Below are positions 44,961 to 53,875 of a DNA stretch of 64,000 bases, in pieces. Each line of letters starts with the position of its first letter. Position 1 is the first letter of the stretch. The notes under the pieces are model-generated. The model saw only the letters and a list, made by a program, of their open reading frames with translations, searched no databases and was not told the DNA's origin. Source of the stretch: JALYOC01 sp036675345 (GTDB taxonomy: Bacteria > Myxococcota > Myxococcia > Myxococcales > Myxococcaceae); assembly GCA_036675345.1 (NCBI GenBank), contig JAKFFE010000033.1, positions 124,001 through 188,000 of the forward strand, read 5' to 3'. The translations under genes were made by a program, and so were the position numbers.

Positions 44961-45968
44961 TTGGCAGCAGCCCCTCCCATCGAGCCGATCGCCAGCGTGC
45001 TGGTCGTGGACGACGACGCGCTGATGCGCCACAGCGTGCAGGACGCGCTGACCGCCGAGGGCTTCCAGGTGGCGATCGCCGACAGCGGCGCCGCGGCGCT
45101 GAAGCTGGCCCGGGAGATCCGCTTCGACGTGGTGCTGTGCGATCTGCGGATGGTGGGGCTCTCCGGGGAGGACACCCTGGCCTCGCTCAAGGCGATCGAT
45201 CCGGAGATGGAGGTGGTGATGGGCACCGCCTACGCCAGCGTGGACAGCGCGGTGGAGTGCATGCGCCGCGGGGCCTTCGACTACCTGATCAAGCCCTACG
45301 CGCCGGACGCGCTGACCCGGGTGATCCGCCGGGCCCTGGAGTACAGCCGGCTGCACGGCGCGGTGGAGCTGAGCGACGCGGCCCGGGCCATCGCCCTGGT
45401 GCCCGCCGCGGAGCTGCCCACCCGGCTGCCCCAGGTGGCCCAGGGACTGTTCCGCTCCGACGCGGCGGCGCTGGTGCTGCAGCGGGGCAACCAGCTGGAG
45501 GTGTTCCAGGCCCAGGAGGCCGGGCCCTCGGGGTCGCTGGTGCGCGGGCTGGCGATCCGGGGACTGCAGACCTCGGCCCCCTTCCGGTTCGTCTCCCCCC
45601 GCTCGGAGAATCTGGTGCTCCAGGAGGGGGACGACGCCTACGCCGCCGGGCTGGTCTGTGCCCTGCGCACCGCCCAGCAGACCGAGGGCGCGCTGGTGCT
45701 GCTGCGCAAGCAGGGGTCGCCGCCGTTCTCGATCGCGGTGGTGCGGCGGGTGATGACCTTCGCCTCCCTGGGCGCGCTGGCGGTGGCCGCGGCCCGCAAC
45801 GCCCCCACCCACGAACGGCAGATCCCGGAGGCGGTGGGCCGGCTGCTGCGCGAGGCCCGGCAGGGGGTGGCCATCCTCTCCGCCTCCAGGCTCACCGGGC
45901 CCGGGCAGCAGGAGACCCTGGACCGGCTGGTCACCGTGGTCAGCGCGCTGGAGAAGCTGCTGGGCTGA
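44961..45968 (+). CDS. Response regulator with receiver and GAF-like C-terminal domain
   Basis: A 335-residue protein with a receiver domain at the N terminus (acidic pair in VLVVDDDA, phospho-Asp in VVLCDLRMVGLSGED, Thr in MGTAYA, Lys in LIKPY). The remaining 200 residues (LPQVAQGLFRSDAAALVLQRGNQ... LVCALRTAQQTEGALVLLRK) look like a GAF-type sensor fold; no DNA-binding domain is seen. No in-frame ATG exists before the domain, so the TTG at 44961 is used. It is divergent from fahA and followed 94 bp later by a kinase gene. Confidence 0.8.
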   Translation: MAAAPPIEPIASVLVVDDDALMRHSVQDALTAEGFQVAIADSGAAALKLAREIRFDVVLCDLRMVGLSGEDTLASLKAIDPEMEVVMGTAYASVDSAVECMRRGAFDYLIKPYAPDALTRVIRRALEYSRLHGAVELSDAARAIALVPAAELPTRLPQVAQGLFRSDAAALVLQRGNQLEVFQAQEAGPSGSLVRGLAIRGLQTSAPFRFVSPRSENLVLQEGDDAYAAGLVCALRTAQQTEGALVLLRKQGSPPFSIAVVRRVMTFASLGALAVAAARNAPTHERQIPEAVGRLLREARQGVAILSASRLTGPGQQETLDRLVTVVSALEKLLG

Positions 45969-46062
45969 GGGGGACGCAAATCGCCAGCCCGCGCTTGCAG
46001 GATGCAACCTGGGGCCGGCGTGACTTGTGGGGAGGCGCGCGCTTGGTTACGTGGTGATCGCG

Positions 46063-48141
46063 ATGCGCCGGCGCGACCTGCTGTTCATCATGCTGCTCCT
46101 GCTGGCCGTGCTCGGCGTGGTGCTGGCGGTGTATCGGCTGGTGGAGCGGGAACGGGACGCGCTGCTCCAGCAGCTGCAGACCGCGCGGATGGCGCAGCTG
46201 GAGGAGGCCTCCCACCGCTTCGCCGACGATCTGGACGACATGGGAGACGATCTGCGCTTCGCCGCCGAGCTGGTCTCCCGGGGCGGCCCGGCCAGCGCGC
46301 ACCAGAGCGAGCTGCGGGCGCTGATCGAGGTGGTGGGCCAGTACAAGGCGATCGCGGTGTTCCCCGAGGACGCCGGCCCGCTGACTGTCTGGGATCGCCG
46401 GGTCAACTCGGCGGTCCGCTCCTCGCCGGTCCGGCAGGCGCTGGCGGAGCTGGCCCGCCAGGCCCTCTCCCGGCCCCCGGGGACCATCGTCACCTCCCCC
46501 CCGGTGGACCTGGAGACCGGGGGCGAGCACCGGGTGTTTGCCACCTCGGCGGAGGGCACCTCCGGCAAGGTGGCGGTGGGGGTGGTGGTGGACGTGGCGC
46601 CGCTGCTGGGCTCCTTCCAGCTGATCGCCAAGCAGGGGGACACCCGGCTGCTGGTGCTGGGCGCCGCCGGCCGGCCCACCAGCGTCAGCGACGTGCCCCT
46701 GGCGCAGCGGGTCCTGGATCCGGCAGGGGCCGCTGCGCTGCCTGGCTTCACCGCCGCGCTGGGGCGGATCAGCGGACACCAGCGCGGCTGCGAGCTGCTC
46801 CCCGCGGAGGAGGCGGTGGCCCTGGGACTGGGGCCGGAGCAGGCGATGCTGTGCTACCTGCCGATCCGGGTGGAGGGCGGCAGCCCGTGGGCGGCGGCCA
46901 CCCTGGCCTCCACCGCGTCCTTGACCGCGCCGCTCAAGCGGGTGGCGCTGCGGACCACCCTGGGCGCGGCGCTGGTGGTGGCTTTTCTGGGGGTGCTGGC
47001 CGGCTACGTGGGGGTCGCCTCCCGGCGGGCGGCCGCGCTGGCCGAGAGCCGCCGGGCCGCCGCGCGGCTGGCGGTGCTGCACGAGCGGACCCAGCGGATC
47101 CTGGATCACATCCCCACCGGGGTGCTGGTGCTGGGGGAGGACCTGAGGGTGGGGGAGCTGAACCGCGCGGTGCAGGCCCGGATCCCCGCCGCCCGCCCCG
47201 GGGGCACCCTGGAGACCGTGTTCCCCCTCTCCCCTGCCCCGGTCACCCACACCCTCACCGCCCTGGTGGCCCGGGCCCAGCAGACCCAGCAGCCGCAGAG
47301 CCTGTGGGGCGAGCACCTGGCGCTGTTCGGCGAGGAGGGGCAGTTCAACGTCCACGCGGTGCCGCTGAGCGGATCCGATCCCCAGACCCGCTCCCTGCTG
47401 GTGCTGGAGGACATCTCCAACGTCCGGGCGCTGGAGTCGCAGCTGGTGCGGGCGGAGAAGCTGGCCACCATCGGGATGCTGGCCGCGGGGATCGCCCATG
47501 AGATTGGCACCCCGCTGGGGGTGATCCGCGGGCGAGCGGAGTACCTGGAGGGGAAGCTGGGGGAGGGACATCCCCACGCCTCCGGGCTGAGGATCATCGC
47601 CCAGCAGATCGATCAGGTGACCTCCACCATCGGCCAGTTGCTGGACTTCTCCCGGGTCCACCCGCCCCGGGCCACCCCTACCGAGCTGACCCCGGTGGCC
47701 GCGGGGGTGGCGGAGCTGCTGCGGATCGAGGCGGAGCGGCGCTCGCTGTCCCTGCGGCTGGAGCTGCCGGAGCGACTGCCGGCGCTGTGGGCGGACCTGG
47801 ATCAGCTGCGCCAGGTGCTGGTGAACCTGATCCTCAACGCCTTTGACGCCAGCGCCCGGGACGGCCAGGTGACGGTGGCCGCGGAGGCCACCGGGTCCCG
47901 GGTGGAGCTGCGGGTGGCGGATCACGGCTGCGGCATTCCCCGCGAGCAGCAGGCCCAGGTGTTCGACCCCTTCTTCACCACCAAGAAGCGCGGCCAGGGC
48001 ACCGGGCTGGGGCTGGCGATCGTGGCGCAGATCGTCCGCAACCACGGCGGTGAGGTTCATCTGGAGAGCACCGAGGGCGCCGGGACCACCGTCCGGGTGC
48101 TCTGGCCCACCGCCAAGGAGTCCACCCATGCCCCGCTCTAG
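46063..48141 (+). CDS. Sensor histidine kinase with PAS-like domain
   Basis: A 692-residue membrane kinase. Helix 1 spans about 7-24, a large periplasmic sensor of about 260 residues follows, a second helix lies near 305-325 (LGAALVVAFLGVLAGYVGVA), then a PAS-like segment (RILDHIPTGVLVLGEDLRVGELN), the H box with His479 in GIAHEIGTPLGVIRGR, N box LVNLILNAFDAS, and FFTTKKRGQGTGLGLAI. The ATG at 46063 is chosen; a GTG at 46027 is in frame. Its stop overlaps the downstream sigma-54 regulator start by 14 nt, so they form a cognate pair. Confidence 0.9.
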   Translation: MRRRDLLFIMLLLLAVLGVVLAVYRLVERERDALLQQLQTARMAQLEEASHRFADDLDDMGDDLRFAAELVSRGGPASAHQSELRALIEVVGQYKAIAVFPEDAGPLTVWDRRVNSAVRSSPVRQALAELARQALSRPPGTIVTSPPVDLETGGEHRVFATSAEGTSGKVAVGVVVDVAPLLGSFQLIAKQGDTRLLVLGAAGRPTSVSDVPLAQRVLDPAGAAALPGFTAALGRISGHQRGCELLPAEEAVALGLGPEQAMLCYLPIRVEGGSPWAAATLASTASLTAPLKRVALRTTLGAALVVAFLGVLAGYVGVASRRAAALAESRRAAARLAVLHERTQRILDHIPTGVLVLGEDLRVGELNRAVQARIPAARPGGTLETVFPLSPAPVTHTLTALVARAQQTQQPQSLWGEHLALFGEEGQFNVHAVPLSGSDPQTRSLLVLEDISNVRALESQLVRAEKLATIGMLAAGIAHEIGTPLGVIRGRAEYLEGKLGEGHPHASGLRIIAQQIDQVTSTIGQLLDFSRVHPPRATPTELTPVAAGVAELLRIEAERRSLSLRLELPERLPALWADLDQLRQVLVNLILNAFDASARDGQVTVAAEATGSRVELRVADHGCGIPREQQAQVFDPFFTTKKRGQGTGLGLAIVAQIVRNHGGEVHLESTEGAGTTVRVLWPTAKESTHAPL

Positions 48142-49495
48142 TCCCTGTGTCCTGGTGGTCGACGATCAGATCGAGATGGCCCGGCTGCTGGCCGACGACC
48201 TGGGCGAGGCCGGGTACACGGTCACCCTCCACACCCGCGGCGCGGACGCGGTCCAGGCGCTGAAGAGCGGGAACTTCGATGTGCTGCTCACCGATCTGCG
48301 GATGGAGCAGGTGGACGGGTTCGATGTGCTGGCCGCGGCCCGGCAGGCGGATCCGGCGCTGCCGGTGATCGTGATGACCGCCTTCGGATCGATCGACACC
48401 GCGATCGAGGCGATCAAGCGCGGTGCCTTCCACTACCTGACCAAGCCCTTCCGGCTGGAGGAGGTGCGGCTGTTCGTGTCCCGCGCCCTGGAGGAGCGGG
48501 CGATGCGGGCCCAGGTCCAGTCGCTGCGGCGGGCCACCGCGGACCGGTTCTCGCTGGGGCAGATGATCGGCCGCAGCCCGGTGATCAAGGCGCTGTTCGA
48601 GCGGATCGAGCGGGTGGCGGCCACCTCGGCGCCGGTGCTGATCCGGGGGGAGAGCGGGACCGGGAAGGAGCTGGTGGCGCGCGCCATCCACCTGGAGGGC
48701 GCCCGGCGGGAGGGGCCGTTCGTGCCGGTGAACTGCACCGCCCTGCCGGCGGCGCTGCTGGAGAGCGAGCTGTTCGGTCACCTCAAGGGGTCCTTCACCG
48801 GCGCCGCCACCACCCGCCGCGGCCTGTTCGTGGAGGCGGACGGCGGGACCCTGTTCCTGGATGAGATCGGGGACATGGCGCCCGAGCTGCAGTCCAAGCT
48901 GCTGCGGGTGCTGGAGGACGGGGAGATCCGCGCGGTGGGGGCGGACGCCCCGCGCCGGGTGGACGTGCGGATCCTGGCCGCCACCCACCAGGACCTGGAG
49001 CGGGCGGTGCAGGAGGGGCGGTTCCGGGCGGACCTCTTCTACCGGCTCAACGTGGTCCCGCTGACGGTGCCCCCGCTGCGGCAGCGCCGGGAGGATCTCC
49101 CGCTGCTGATCGCCCACTTCCTCGCCGCGCTCCGGGCCCGCACCCCGGCCACCCGGCTGACCGGGTTTGCTCCGGAGGCGATGGCCCGCCTGGTCCAGTT
49201 CTCCTGGCCGGGGAACGTCCGCGAGCTGGAGAACTTCGTCGAGCGCTGCGGGATCCTCTCCCCCGAGCCGCTGGGCACCCTGGCCCTGGTGGAGGAGGCG
49301 CTGCCCCGCTCCCTGGCCGCCCATCCGCTGGCGGTGGCCCAGCGGGAGCTGGTCCCCCTGCGCGAGCTGGAGGACGCGTACATCGCCTGGGTGATCAACG
49401 AGTGCGGAGGCAACAAGAAGCGCGCCGCGGAGCTGCTGGGGATCGACGCCTCCACCATCCACCGGCGGGAGAAGGAGCGCGACCGCCGCGGCTGA
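48128..49495 (+). CDS. Sigma-54-dependent response regulator (NtrC family), gene 2
   Basis: A 455-residue activator: receiver with Asp56 (LLTDLRMEQVDG), AAA+ domain with GESGTGKE at 174-181, GSFTGA at 221-226 (the Ala of GAFTGA replaced by Ser), LFLDEIGDM Walker B, and a C-terminal Fis-type helix-turn-helix (NKKRAAELLGIDASTIHRREKE). The S variant of GAFTGA occurs in other activators and probably still works with sigma-54. Partner kinase is the upstream gene (14-nt overlap). Confidence 0.92.
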   Translation: MPRSSPCVLVVDDQIEMARLLADDLGEAGYTVTLHTRGADAVQALKSGNFDVLLTDLRMEQVDGFDVLAAARQADPALPVIVMTAFGSIDTAIEAIKRGAFHYLTKPFRLEEVRLFVSRALEERAMRAQVQSLRRATADRFSLGQMIGRSPVIKALFERIERVAATSAPVLIRGESGTGKELVARAIHLEGARREGPFVPVNCTALPAALLESELFGHLKGSFTGAATTRRGLFVEADGGTLFLDEIGDMAPELQSKLLRVLEDGEIRAVGADAPRRVDVRILAATHQDLERAVQEGRFRADLFYRLNVVPLTVPPLRQRREDLPLLIAHFLAALRARTPATRLTGFAPEAMARLVQFSWPGNVRELENFVERCGILSPEPLGTLALVEEALPRSLAAHPLAVAQRELVPLRELEDAYIAWVINECGGNKKRAAELLGIDASTIHRREKERDRRG

Positions 49496-49617
49496 CCGCC
49501 CGGCCCCGAAATGCAGTTTGCCCGCGGGGGGCTTGCAGGTTGCGGCGGCCCGCAGGCCCGAGGGGCCGCCCCTCCCTGTGGGAAGAGGCGGGCACGGGAG
49601 TTGCTGTGGGGGGCAGC

Positions 49618-50145
49618 ATGTCCTCCCCCGTGAAGTGGATGATCGGTCTCCTCCTCGCCACCGGCGGCCTGGTGGGCTGTGCGGCCAAGCCGGAGGTCAG
49701 GCCCTCGCAGCCCCCCGTCTCCTCGGCGGATCCAAAGGCCCAGGCCCCCTCGCCGGAGGAGCGCGCGCCCCTGCCGGCCGAGGACCCGCTGGAGGCAGCG
49801 CCGCTGTACTTCGCGCTGGACTCCTCCCTGCTGCTTCCCGCCTCCCAGGAGGAGCTGGCCCGGGTCGCGGAGCGGCTGCGGCGTCTCCCCCAGGTGCGGG
49901 TGCGGATTGAAGGGCACACCTGCGAGCTGGGGACCGCCGAATACAACCTGGCGCTGGGGATGAAGCGGGCCCAGGCGACGCGGGAGTACCTGCGCCGGCT
50001 GGGGGTGGACGCGGGTCGGCTGGAGGTCCTCTCCTTTGGCGAGGAGCGCCCCACCGCGGAGGGCGAGGGGGAGGAGATGTGGGCCAGGAACCGTCGCAGC
50101 GAGCTGACCTTTGGCGGCGCCTCGCCGGAGGCCCGGCGGGAGTGA
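49618..50145 (+). CDS. Pal-like OmpA-family lipoprotein
   Basis: A 175-residue lipoprotein: signal peptide with lipobox LVGC (Cys21), a Pro-rich linker, and an OmpA peptidoglycan-binding domain (about 62-165): YFALDSSLLLP, VRIEGHTCELGTAEYNLALGMKRAQATREYL, LEVLSFGEERP, NRRSELTF. The layout is that of Pal. No tol genes are beside it. Its stop overlaps the next GTG (GTGA), so it is translated with the degenerate receiver gene. Confidence 0.82.
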   Translation: MSSPVKWMIGLLLATGGLVGCAAKPEVRPSQPPVSSADPKAQAPSPEERAPLPAEDPLEAAPLYFALDSSLLLPASQEELARVAERLRRLPQVRVRIEGHTCELGTAEYNLALGMKRAQATREYLRRLGVDAGRLEVLSFGEERPTAEGEGEEMWARNRRSELTFGGASPEARRE

Positions 50146-50504
50146 GGACCGACGGCGGGGCGGTGCGACTGGTGGCGGAGGAGGAGCCGGTCCGGACCCT
50201 GTTGGGAGATCTGATCCGCGACCGTGGCTGGCGGCTGGAAGACGAGGGGACCCGCGTCCGTCGGACGGTGGTGGTGGCGCAGGTGCCGAGGGGCCGGGGC
50301 GTCCTGAAGGCGCTGCTGGAGGCCCGGCTGCACCAACCGGGTGCTCCGGTGGTGCTGGTCCTTCCCGCCCAGGATGACCGGATGGAGGCGCAGGCGCTGC
50401 GCCTGGGCGCCTCCGCCTGCTACGCGCTGGGACGGCCGGTGGCGGAGCTGTTCGAGGCGTTGGAAGAGGCCTGGGCGACGCACGCGACGGAGAGGACCCG
50501 ATGA
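50142..50504 (+). CDS. Degenerate receiver-like protein
   Basis: A 120-residue protein with receiver-like layout: EEEP in the position of the acidic pair, a VVVAQVP strand where the phospho-Asp should sit but is absent, PVVLVLPAQDD, and LGASACYALGRPVAELFEALEEAW where the usual KP is replaced by GRP. It is therefore a pseudo-receiver that cannot be phosphorylated at the normal site. GTG start overlapping the Pal-like stop and ATGA overlap with the next gene tie it into one translation unit. Function unknown. Confidence 0.6.
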   Translation: MRTDGGAVRLVAEEEPVRTLLGDLIRDRGWRLEDEGTRVRRTVVVAQVPRGRGVLKALLEARLHQPGAPVVLVLPAQDDRMEAQALRLGASACYALGRPVAELFEALEEAWATHATERTR

Positions 50505-50941
50505 TTGGCCCCCAGCTGGACGCGGAGAAGAAGCACCTGATCCTGGGCCGGCGGTTGATCGCCCTGGAGCAGGTGGAAGGGGTGGGGCTGGACTCGCTGC
50601 ACCCCAACCTGAGCGTGAGCCTGGTGAGCCTGCTGGTGGGAGGGGTGATCGGGGTCCCCGCGCTCAACTACCTGGGGGACACCCCGGCGCTGAGCGGGTG
50701 GGCGGCCGCGGGGATCGTCAGCGCCGCGCTGCTGGTCTTCTCCGGCATCTACGGGTTGATCGGCGCCGCCGACCGCTACCGGGTCTGGCTGCGGCTGGGC
50801 AGGGACCGGGTGACAGTGTTCGTCAGCGCCGACCAGGCCTTCGCGGAGCTGGTGCTGGCGGACCTGCGCAAATGGGTGGGGCCCCGGCGCGCGGTCCCGC
50901 TGATGCTGGTCCGTCCGGAGGGCGAACGCGAGGTCGCCTGA
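50501..50941 (+). CDS. DUF6232-like membrane protein
   Basis: A 146-residue protein with two central hydrophobic helices (SVSLVSLLVGGVIGVPALNYL; GWAAAGIVSAALLVFSGIYGLIGAAD), flanked by beta-rich soluble ends (LILGRRLIALEQVEGV; RVWLRLGRDRVTVFVSAD). This matches the DUF6232 pattern. Function is unknown. It overlaps the preceding gene in ATGA, and its 3' end abuts a REP-like palindrome that separates it from a convergent exporter gene. Confidence 0.65.
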   Translation: MIGPQLDAEKKHLILGRRLIALEQVEGVGLDSLHPNLSVSLVSLLVGGVIGVPALNYLGDTPALSGWAAAGIVSAALLVFSGIYGLIGAADRYRVWLRLGRDRVTVFVSADQAFAELVLADLRKWVGPRRAVPLMLVRPEGEREVA

Positions 50942-50964
50942 GCCCGACGACACGCCGCATCAAT

Positions 50965-51021
50965 AAAGGGGACAGGCTACATTTTCGTCGCGGTGCGTCG
51001 AAAATGTAGCCTGTCCCCTTT
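50965..51021. repeat. REP-like palindrome (full copy), possible bidirectional terminator
   Basis: Arms of 23 bp pair perfectly: left 50965-50987 begins AAAGGGGACAGGCTAC, right 50999-51021 ends GTAGCCTGTCCCCTTT and is followed by TT. The loop is 11 bases. It lies between the convergent DUF6232 and exporter genes, so a hairpin with A- and T-runs at the ends could end transcription both ways. It differs from the 37925 copy mainly in the arm middle. Confidence 0.85.
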
Positions 51022-51035
51022 TTCGGCACGCTGCG

Positions 51036-52313
51036 TCAGCGGCCGGCGTTCTTCGGGGTGGGGCGCAGCGCGTTGACCACGCCGATCCCCGCCGCCAGCG
51101 CGCCGATCAGGATCGAGGTGCGGACGATCCCCGCGGTCCCCCGGGCGTAGTCCGCGCTGGCCAGGTCGATCACCGTGTGGAAGGCGGAGATCCCGGGCAC
51201 CAGGGGAATGAAGCCGGGGATGATGAAGGTGCTGGGCGGGAGCTTGAGCCAGCGGGAGAGCGGCTCGGCCAGTAGGGCGCAGACCATCCCGCCCGCGAAG
51301 AAGGCCACCTCCGGGGGGGCGTTCAGGGCCAGCACCACGGTGCGGGTGGTCCAGGCCGCGGCCCCCACCAGCGCGGAGAGGGTCAGCGCCTTTCGGGGCA
51401 CGTCGAACAGCACCGCGAACCCGGCGGTGGTGATGAAGGCCAGCGGCACCGAGAGCATCAGCGGCGCCAGCGGGGCTCCGAACGGGGTGACCTTCACCCC
51501 GCTGAGCAGGGTGGTGGTCCACAGCCCGGCCCCGATGGTCACCGTGACCAGGAAGGCCTGCATCGCCCTGGCCATCCCGGAGACGGTGTCTCCCCGGAAC
51601 AGGTCGGAGACCGAGCTGACCATCAACACGCCCGGCACCAGCAACAGCACCGGGGAGAGCAGCGCCACCTCCGAGGTCCGCGCCCCCAGCAGGTTTGCCA
51701 GCTGCAACCCGGCGAAGGAGGCCACCACCGCCACCAGGTAGGTGGCGGTGATTCGCCCGAAGTTCAGCCGCCCCATCCCCGCCCGCAGCAGGTGGGCCCC
51801 GGCGGCGGCCACCCCGGTGGCGATCACCTCCGGCAGCCCGCCGCCGAAGAGCAGGGCGAAGCAGGCGCAGGCCAGGGCGATCCACAGGGTGGTCAGCCCC
51901 AGTCCGTACAGGCGGGGCTGGCGGCTGATCTGCTCCAGCTGCTCGCGGACCTGGGCCGGGGTGAGCTCTCCGGCCGCGGCCCGGCGGGTCAGCTCCAGCA
52001 CGCAGCCGGTGCGGTTGAGGTCGATCCCGGAGTGGTAGATCCGCAGCAGCCGGGTGCGGTGCTCGACCCCGGAGGTGTCGCTGGCGATGATCCCGGTGGG
52101 GGTGACGAACACGTCCATCCGGGAGGCGCCCAGCGCGTGGCCCAGCTGCTCCACCGCGTCCTCCACCCGGGCGGTGTTGGCGCCGTTCTCCAGCATCAGC
52201 TGGCCGGCGCGCAGCGAGAGATCCAGGACCTCCCGCAACTGGTCGAAGGTCAGGGGCGCAGGGGGCGGCGGGGAGGGGTTTTCCACGCCGCCATTCGTGC
52301 CCGCGAACGGCAT
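51036..52313 (-). CDS. Threonine/serine exporter family protein (ThrE-like)
   Basis: A 425-residue membrane protein. The N-terminal 140 residues are soluble (LREVLDLSLRAGQLMLENGANTARVEDAVEQLGHALG, TPTGIIASD), typical of the ThrE/DUF1212 cytoplasmic domain, followed by about ten membrane helices covering the ThrE and ThrE_2 halves (SPVLLLVPGVLMVSSVSDLFRGDT; FIIPGFIPLVPGISAFHT). Corynebacterium ThrE exports threonine and serine. Start assigned to ATG 52311-52313 without an obvious Shine-Dalgarno, so a shorter start is possible. Confidence 0.85.
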   Translation of the reverse strand: MPFAGTNGGVENPSPPPPAPLTFDQLREVLDLSLRAGQLMLENGANTARVEDAVEQLGHALGASRMDVFVTPTGIIASDTSGVEHRTRLLRIYHSGIDLNRTGCVLELTRRAAAGELTPAQVREQLEQISRQPRLYGLGLTTLWIALACACFALLFGGGLPEVIATGVAAAGAHLLRAGMGRLNFGRITATYLVAVVASFAGLQLANLLGARTSEVALLSPVLLLVPGVLMVSSVSDLFRGDTVSGMARAMQAFLVTVTIGAGLWTTTLLSGVKVTPFGAPLAPLMLSVPLAFITTAGFAVLFDVPRKALTLSALVGAAAWTTRTVVLALNAPPEVAFFAGGMVCALLAEPLSRWLKLPPSTFIIPGFIPLVPGISAFHTVIDLASADYARGTAGIVRTSILIGALAAGIGVVNALRPTPKNAGR

Positions 52314-52333
52314 TTGCGCAACAGCGATGCGCG

Positions 52334-53734
52334 CTACCGGGTCTCGGCCACTCCGGCGATCACGATCTTCCCATCCGACTGCACCGCCACCGCCCGCGCG
52401 GTCTCCAGGTTCCCGGACTCGATCACGTTCAGCTGGGCGATCCCGGCGGTCCCGAAGGCGGGGTCCAGGGTCCCATCGGAGAGGAAGCGCACCAGCACCA
52501 TGCGGGTGTCGCCCTCCTGGTCCAGGAACCCGACCGCCAGCGCCCGGCCCTGGGCATCGTAGGTCACCGCCCACAGGCGATCGGAGGCGGTGGGGGACAG
52601 CTCCACCGCCAGGGTGGTGGCCGCGCCGCCGGCGGTCGGCCACAGCATCAGCAGCGAGTCGTCGTCCTCGGTGACCCCGGCCACCGCTCCGGCCCGATAC
52701 CCGGTGGCCGCCACCCACTGGCCGTCGGCGGAGACCGCGGCGTCAAAGAAGGCCTCGTCCGGGCGCTGGAAGTCGGTCAGCAGCGGACCACCCGCGCCCA
52801 GCCCGGAGGCCGGCGCGCCATCCGCGTCCAGCAACACCGCCATCGCGTCGATGTCCCCGGCCGCCTCGATCCCGCTGCCCACCAGCAGCACCCGGTCATC
52901 CGGCAGCACCAGGACGTTGCGGGCCCGGTCGTTGTCGCCGATCAGATCCAGGGCGAACACCCCCTCGGTGGCCCAGGTGGGGTCCAGCGTGCCCGCCGCG
53001 GTGTAGCGGGCGGAGATCAGGTCCACCTTGGACTGGGCGGCGGTGGGCTTGCCGTAGCCTCCGGTGACGTAGGCGCCGCTGCTCTGCCGGCCCACCCCAT
53101 AGGCCTCGGCGTAGCCGGCGGGGGTGTTCTCCAGCGGGGAGAGGTACGGGTTGGAGTTCACCACCCCCTGGTAGCCAAAGCTGCTGTCCGGAGTGCCGTC
53201 CTGATTGAGCCGCAACAGCACGATCGCATTCGCGGTCTGGGCGCCGGCCCCCGAGGGCTGGGCCGCGTAGCCAGAGGAGACGATCTTCCCGTCCGCCTGC
53301 ACCAACCCGCCCCGGATGTTGTCGGAGAGCCCGCCCAGGTCCAGCACCTGGATGCCGTCCTCGGAGAAGCTGTTGTCCACCGCGCCCTGGGCGGTCAGCC
53401 GCAGCACGGTGCGGTCCGAATCGTCGCGGGCCTCGCCGGCCCGGGCGCTGCCGAACACCACCAGCCGGTCCTGCGCGTCCACCGCCAGGTCCCACACCGA
53501 GTCCCGCACCGTCCCCTGCCCGCGGCCCAGGTCCACCTGGGCGATCCCCTGGCTGCCGAAGCTGGGGTCCAGCTGCCCGGAGGAGTCGAAACGGGCCAGC
53601 ACCACGTCGGTGTCCGCCACCACGCCGGCGTCGGTGCCCCCGTCGGGACCGTTGGGGTCCCCCGGAGGACAGGCGCTCAACAGCGCGGTGCCCACCACGA
53701 TGCCCATCCACTTGCTCAGACTGGTGCGGTCCAT
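52334..53734 (-). CDS. Lipoprotein with delta-60 repeats
   Basis: A 466-residue exported lipoprotein: lipobox LLSAC (Cys near residue 22) followed by a Gly/Pro/Asp spacer, then about seven delta-60-type repeats of roughly 55-60 residues, each with VLARFDSSGQLDPSFGSQGIAQVDLG or TLDPAFGTAGIAQLNVIESG. The repeats form a beta-propeller-like surface structure. No enzyme motif. The ATG at 53732-53734 is preceded by AAGGAACGACGGAAC. It is divergent from the DPP III-like gene across a 141-bp gap. Confidence 0.78.
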   Translation of the reverse strand: MDRTSLSKWMGIVVGTALLSACPPGDPNGPDGGTDAGVVADTDVVLARFDSSGQLDPSFGSQGIAQVDLGRGQGTVRDSVWDLAVDAQDRLVVFGSARAGEARDDSDRTVLRLTAQGAVDNSFSEDGIQVLDLGGLSDNIRGGLVQADGKIVSSGYAAQPSGAGAQTANAIVLLRLNQDGTPDSSFGYQGVVNSNPYLSPLENTPAGYAEAYGVGRQSSGAYVTGGYGKPTAAQSKVDLISARYTAAGTLDPTWATEGVFALDLIGDNDRARNVLVLPDDRVLLVGSGIEAAGDIDAMAVLLDADGAPASGLGAGGPLLTDFQRPDEAFFDAAVSADGQWVAATGYRAGAVAGVTEDDDSLLMLWPTAGGAATTLAVELSPTASDRLWAVTYDAQGRALAVGFLDQEGDTRMVLVRFLSDGTLDPAFGTAGIAQLNVIESGNLETARAVAVQSDGKIVIAGVAETR

Positions 53735-53754
53735 GTTCCGTCGTTCCTTCTGAT

Positions 53755-53767
53755 TTTGATAATCAAA
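53755..53767. promoter_or_regulatory. TTTGATAATCAAA palindrome in divergent promoter
   Basis: A perfect 13-bp AT-rich palindrome, TTTGATAATCAAA, in the 141-bp gap between the divergent delta-60 lipoprotein and DPP III-like genes, 21 bases upstream of the lipoprotein start. Such a low-GC symmetric site in this genome suggests a regulator operator. It is reminiscent of half a Fur box but is not a match I would claim. Confidence 0.35.
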
Positions 53768-53875
53768 CTCAACTTCGCGATCGGGTAGATATCCGGGAAT
53801 CGGCAGCACCGTCAACGGTTTGGGCGCCCGCGACGGGCGGCGTGTATGTCCCCGCCGACCTTTCGGGAGACCCTG

